Below, one piece after another: positions 60,908 through 64,000 of a stretch of 64,000 bases of DNA. The stretch's first letter is position 1; every line of letters starts with the position of its first letter. The notes under the pieces are model-generated. The model ran no database searches, was not told the DNA's origin, and was given only the letters and a program-made list of their open reading frames with translations. A program made the translations under genes and the position numbers. Source of the stretch: Rhynchonema sp. JSB1_4 (lineage: Eukaryota; Nematoda; Chromadorea; Monhysterida; Xyalidae); NCBI GenBank assembly GCA_030248065.1, contig JASAMV010003191.1, positions 16,269 through 80,268 on the forward strand, given 5' to 3'.

Positions 60908-61230
60908 ATGATTTTGATTGTACGCGATTATCGAATAGCTAATCTCTGCTTTAGTGTGATCACCGACTAAAGCTGAGTGAGACTTTCAGTGGTGTGCGCC
61001 GTGCTGTTGTTCAAGTTGTTGATCGTGGAGCTCGCGTTGGGCGCAGTGTTGATCGCCCTCCATCAATCTTTCGATAATGCTCAAGCCGTAAATCGAACGT
61101 TGCACCGCTTTAATGATACTGAGATTGAAGCCATGCAGATTGCGTTGAATTGCTGTGGCATCACACCGGGCCAGGTTGGTATGCAGCGCGCAAGAACAAG
61201 TCATTTGCGAGGTTTTGACGCTCGCCATAA
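60908..61230 (+). pseudogene. orphan duplicated tetraspanin exon
   Basis: A 323-bp block is repeated from 59962-60284 at an offset of 946 bp, with only a few differences. It contains a full copy of tetraspanin 3 exon 2 (60978-61174), including its acceptor, the open frame with LNCCGITPGQ and the gttggt donor. No copy of the other exons follows, so it cannot make a tetraspanin alone. It lies after the terminal exon of tetraspanin 3. The few changes suggest a recent partial tandem duplication. Confidence 0.9.
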
Positions 61231-61449
61231 AATCAAAAAGGCGGGGCTGAATAAAGTGTAATCTTGAATTGCGCAAAACTTTTTCACGCACGCGCACGGG
61301 TTAACTTTGTCGCTGGTGGTACGCACAATCTGGCACGAACGTTGCCCTCCTTCCAAAATATGTGTTTGTGCGAAACAGCTGGAGTCCAACCACGACCGTT
61401 GCTAAGGCACTTCGATGACGTATACCTACAATAACAACTCGATGAAGTC

Positions 61450-62050
61450 ATAGTATAGTGCATCGGAGCTAGCATGGTAATGCTAAGCGACATATGGTTC
61501 ATTCCTTATATTGCGTGAGTTGAAAAATTTAAACTCACGCCATTTTCACAAGACTTAACTTGAGAAGCCCAAACTTGCACACAACTTGTACGGCGTGGAC
61601 TTCTAGGTCCACACAAAATTTCATTCCGCTGCGTGCCCGCTCGCGCGATCGCGGGCAAGATACAGTTGAAATTTTTGTAAAAACGTTCTTTCCCTTTTTT
61701 TTTTCCACAAAAAACTAGTCAGGGCCCAGACGTTACTGAACACCAGAAATGTTAATATCGCATATACGGTTTTCGCACACGAGAAACACGATGGTGCTAT
61801 TGCCGACTTCGTAACTCCACGACTGAGACCGGTTCCAGACCATGACCACGACTTTTTGTATGTAAAGTGTGCTTCCCGAAGTAAAATTTAGCCGAAAAGT
61901 TGGGTTACCATAACTATTAAAGTTGTTTATGTGGTTTTCGCACTCGAGAAACACGGTGGTGCTATCGCCGAGTTCGTAACTTTTAGTATGAACGGTTCCA
62001 GACCATGACTTTTTGTACAGAAAGTATGGTTCTAAAGCCAAAATCAGCGG
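61450..62050. repeat. dispersed repeat shared with 38620-39060, copy 2
   Basis: It carries the same ordered phrases as copy 1 (gctagcatggtaatgctaag, ctagtcagggcccaga, ctgagaccggttccaga). The stretch at 61790-62040 has an internal direct repeat around gcacacgagaaacacg / gcactcgagaaacacg. No coding signal. Confidence 0.6.
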
Positions 62051-62221
62051 TGATATGTGTTTTTAATCGTTGTTACGTCAAACATATATTAATTCCAATT
62101 GGTTAAATGTTTTTCAGCTCAAAAAGAGCCATAATGGACGCTCAGACACACACAACAATGCATTAGTGCACGCTACGTAGTTGCCTGATTCATAAAGCGC
62201 ACAATGTATTACCCACAACAC

Positions 62222-62292
62222 ACAGCCAGCCAGCCAGCACACACACACAGGCAGGCAGCCAGCACACACACACACAGGCAGGCAGCCAGCAC
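62222..62292. repeat. compound microsatellite
   Basis: Alternating runs of cagc/ccag, cacaca and ggcaggcagccag, with one 27-28 bp subunit repeated twice. Confidence 0.95.
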
Positions 62293-62354
62293 AATAGGCA
62301 ATGCAGCAATGCACGCGTAGTTTTATAATAAAGTATGTGAAGGATAATGGCGAA

Positions 62355-62430
62355 GCAGTTATGTCCGAACGGGCTAACGTGCAACACTAAAGACGAAAGG
62401 TGGCGGGTTCAAACATTCACACGCGCAGCG
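62355..62430 (+). ncRNA. weak tRNA-like sequence
   Basis: The stretch gcagttatgtccgaacgggc looks like a Ser/Leu-type D-arm and ggcgggttcaaac like a T-arm B box. Pairing of the acceptor and anticodon stems is poor, so a functional tRNA is unlikely. Confidence 0.25.
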
Positions 62431-63119
62431 AATTTTCTTGTATTTTTACTAACTTTTAATGAATTCTGGGTAACATTTTTCAGTTTTTTCGTGTTTTTAT
62501 TTGAGATTAATTATTAAGCACAGGTGCGGTTCGCAGTTTATGCGCTGTGATGTCATTCATGATAAAATACCCACAAGATATCAACTTGTTAATTAAAATT
62601 GCTGTTGCTCTCTAACATTCGAAGCTTTTTCCGCATTTATAATTTGACTTTCGTGGGAAAGTTAAATAGTAGTTTTTACGTAACATTGAATCCAAGATCA
62701 GATGCGGCGGCCAACACCAAAGCAATCTGGAGACTGACTTTTGACACTTATTTCATTGCTGAAGCTGAAGGGACAGGTTGCATGGAAGTTCATTGCACAG
62801 CTTTGCTTGGTACTAAACCAACAAGTGCCATTCTCTGAGACGATGCGCAATCAGTGCGCTATAAATGATGGTACCTAGGATGTCAAATACATACCTGGCG
62901 GTAAATTAAAAAAAAATAAATAACTTGACAAGTTACCATGTTACTCAAAAGCATAGACTTAGACATGCGCGTGGGGCATTGCGTTGGTTTTGTTTCAGTG
63001 GTGGGTGAAGACGCAGACACAAGCGTGTCTTCATTGTTAGAACCCCATAGTGAAATCGAAACACAAAATTGGCCTTATGTCACGATAACCACCGATTCAT
63101 ATATCCTGCCAAAAACTAC

Positions 63120-63240
63120 AGCATCCAAAAAACAAAAAAAAAACAGCAAAAAAAAAAACAAACCCTTAAAGACCCCCCACCCCAACCAAAGCCCCCCCAA
63201 CCACCCACAAACCCCACCACACAGCAAAACCACCTAACCC
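63120..63240. repeat. A/C-only low-complexity tract
   Basis: About 120 bp almost free of G and T on the plus strand, grading from A-runs to ccccaccc-type runs. Open frames across it (Lys/Pro/Asn-rich) reflect composition only. Confidence 0.9.
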
Positions 63241-63397
63241 CCACACCTCGTTGCGCTCATGTGCGTTGATTACTTGAGAAAAGTCTGATGGTCGACATTT
63301 TCTTAGTTAGAACCATTGCTTGCCGGAACTGAAAACTTTCTGTGCCTGATTTATCCGGGTTCTCTGTTTGGCGCTTGCGCGATATAAAAGAACGACA

Positions 63398-64000
63398 CAA
63401 GAAAGAAAAATGCCCCAAGGGGCATAAAAGAAATATGGTTCCCTGGCTGACTGGCATAAAAGAACGATACTAGCTTGCACCACTTTGCTGATGTTTCATT
63501 AGGCACTGGAATAAACGTAAGTGTGTTCTGAGCTGTTTGATACCGAACAGTAGACATTGAACCATATTCCCGGCGCGAACTCTTTTGAACCAACACCCAG
63601 CCGATATCGAAACTTTCGCGCAAACCCACATATTTAGGCAACTGTTTCTTCTTTTCAACCTCACGACGGTAACTGTGCAGTCTTCGGTTGCGCACCATGG
63701 TTCAACAAGGAGAGGAGTAAAGAGAATATTGCAAGAATATTACACCGTTTCGAAAATATCACCCAATACTGCAATCTTTCAATATCTCCGTGCCCTGTGT
63801 CTCTGGTGGCAAGACAGCACGCGCCGGGAATATGGTTCAATGTCTACTGTTCGGTATCAAACAGCTCAGAACACACTTACGTTTATTCCAGTGCCTACTC
63901 AAATACTAGCAAAGTGGTGCAAGCTAGTATCGCTCTTTTATGCCAGTCAGGCAGGGAACCATATTTCTCTTATGCCCCTTGGGGCATTTTTCTTTCTTGT
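63398..64000. repeat. inverted repeat cut by the window edge
   Basis: Arms 63398-63575 and about 63821-64000 are inverted copies (acaagaaagaaaaatgcccc at the outer left, its complement at the outer right). The right arm reaches the last base, so the element may extend further. A 226-bp-family MITE fragment lies in the spacer at 63740-63764. Related sequence occurs at 45378-45530. Confidence 0.85.

Noticed and set aside
62938..63269. Lys/Pro/Asn-rich frames
   Set aside because: They arise from the A/C-only low-complexity tract.

Overview
This is nuclear DNA of a nematode. The best evidence is a complete eight-exon cuticle collagen gene (minus strand, 5.3-7.7 kb) with the nematode N-terminal cuticle domain, an RARR processing site, cysteine-flanked Gly-X-Y blocks and a [11 protein letters not shown]-terminus. 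Several other gene families are common in nematodes: GT92 and GT31 glycosyltransferases, two small membrane-anchored methyltransferases, and tetraspanins. Introns run from about 40 bp to over 3 kb and are full of small non-autonomous transposons. This is unlike the compact Caenorhabditis layout. The species cannot be named from the sequence alone.

Layout. 0.5-4.1 kb (minus): exons of a secreted Cys-rich protein, possibly CPG4-like, interrupted by nested repeats. 5.3-7.7 kb (minus): cuticle collagen. 7.7-14.8 kb: mostly gene-free, with an 806-bp Mutator-like element carrying 266-bp terminal inverted repeats. 14.8-19.7 kb (plus): a large type I membrane glycoprotein with FnIII-like modules and a Ser/Thr-rich stalk. 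19.7-24.6 kb: a 2.4-kb fold-back element with another element nested in one arm. 24.6-31.1 kb (plus): a complete METTL24-type methyltransferase in seven exons. 31.4-35.9 kb (minus): a dual-specificity phosphatase whose last intron holds a 3-kb tandem array. 37.1-41.0 kb (minus): a GT92 glycosyltransferase. 42.5-43.7 kb (minus): a small membrane-anchored methyltransferase. 46.0-47.3 kb (minus): a GT31-like enzyme lacking a recognisable DxD motif. 52.9-53.5 kb (plus): two exons of a possible LAMP-like protein. 55.1-61.2 kb (plus): three tandem tetraspanin genes and one orphan duplicated tetraspanin exon. The rest is repeats.

Most coding genes here act in the secretory pathway or at the cell surface: collagen, Golgi-type glycosyltransferases, membrane-anchored methyltransferases, tetraspanins and a surface receptor. 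I see no operon-like spacing and no sign of a shared pathway beyond this theme. Gene models were built by hand from splice sites and reading phase. Where every junction is in phase the model is strong; where a junction fails this is stated. I did not find a convincing new multi-gene system. The most unusual items are the degenerate GT31 enzyme, the higher-order tandem array inside the phosphatase intron, the gene-fragment-bearing Mutator-like element, the unclassified FnIII-like receptor, and the tetraspanin cluster with its non-canonical splice donor and orphan exon.
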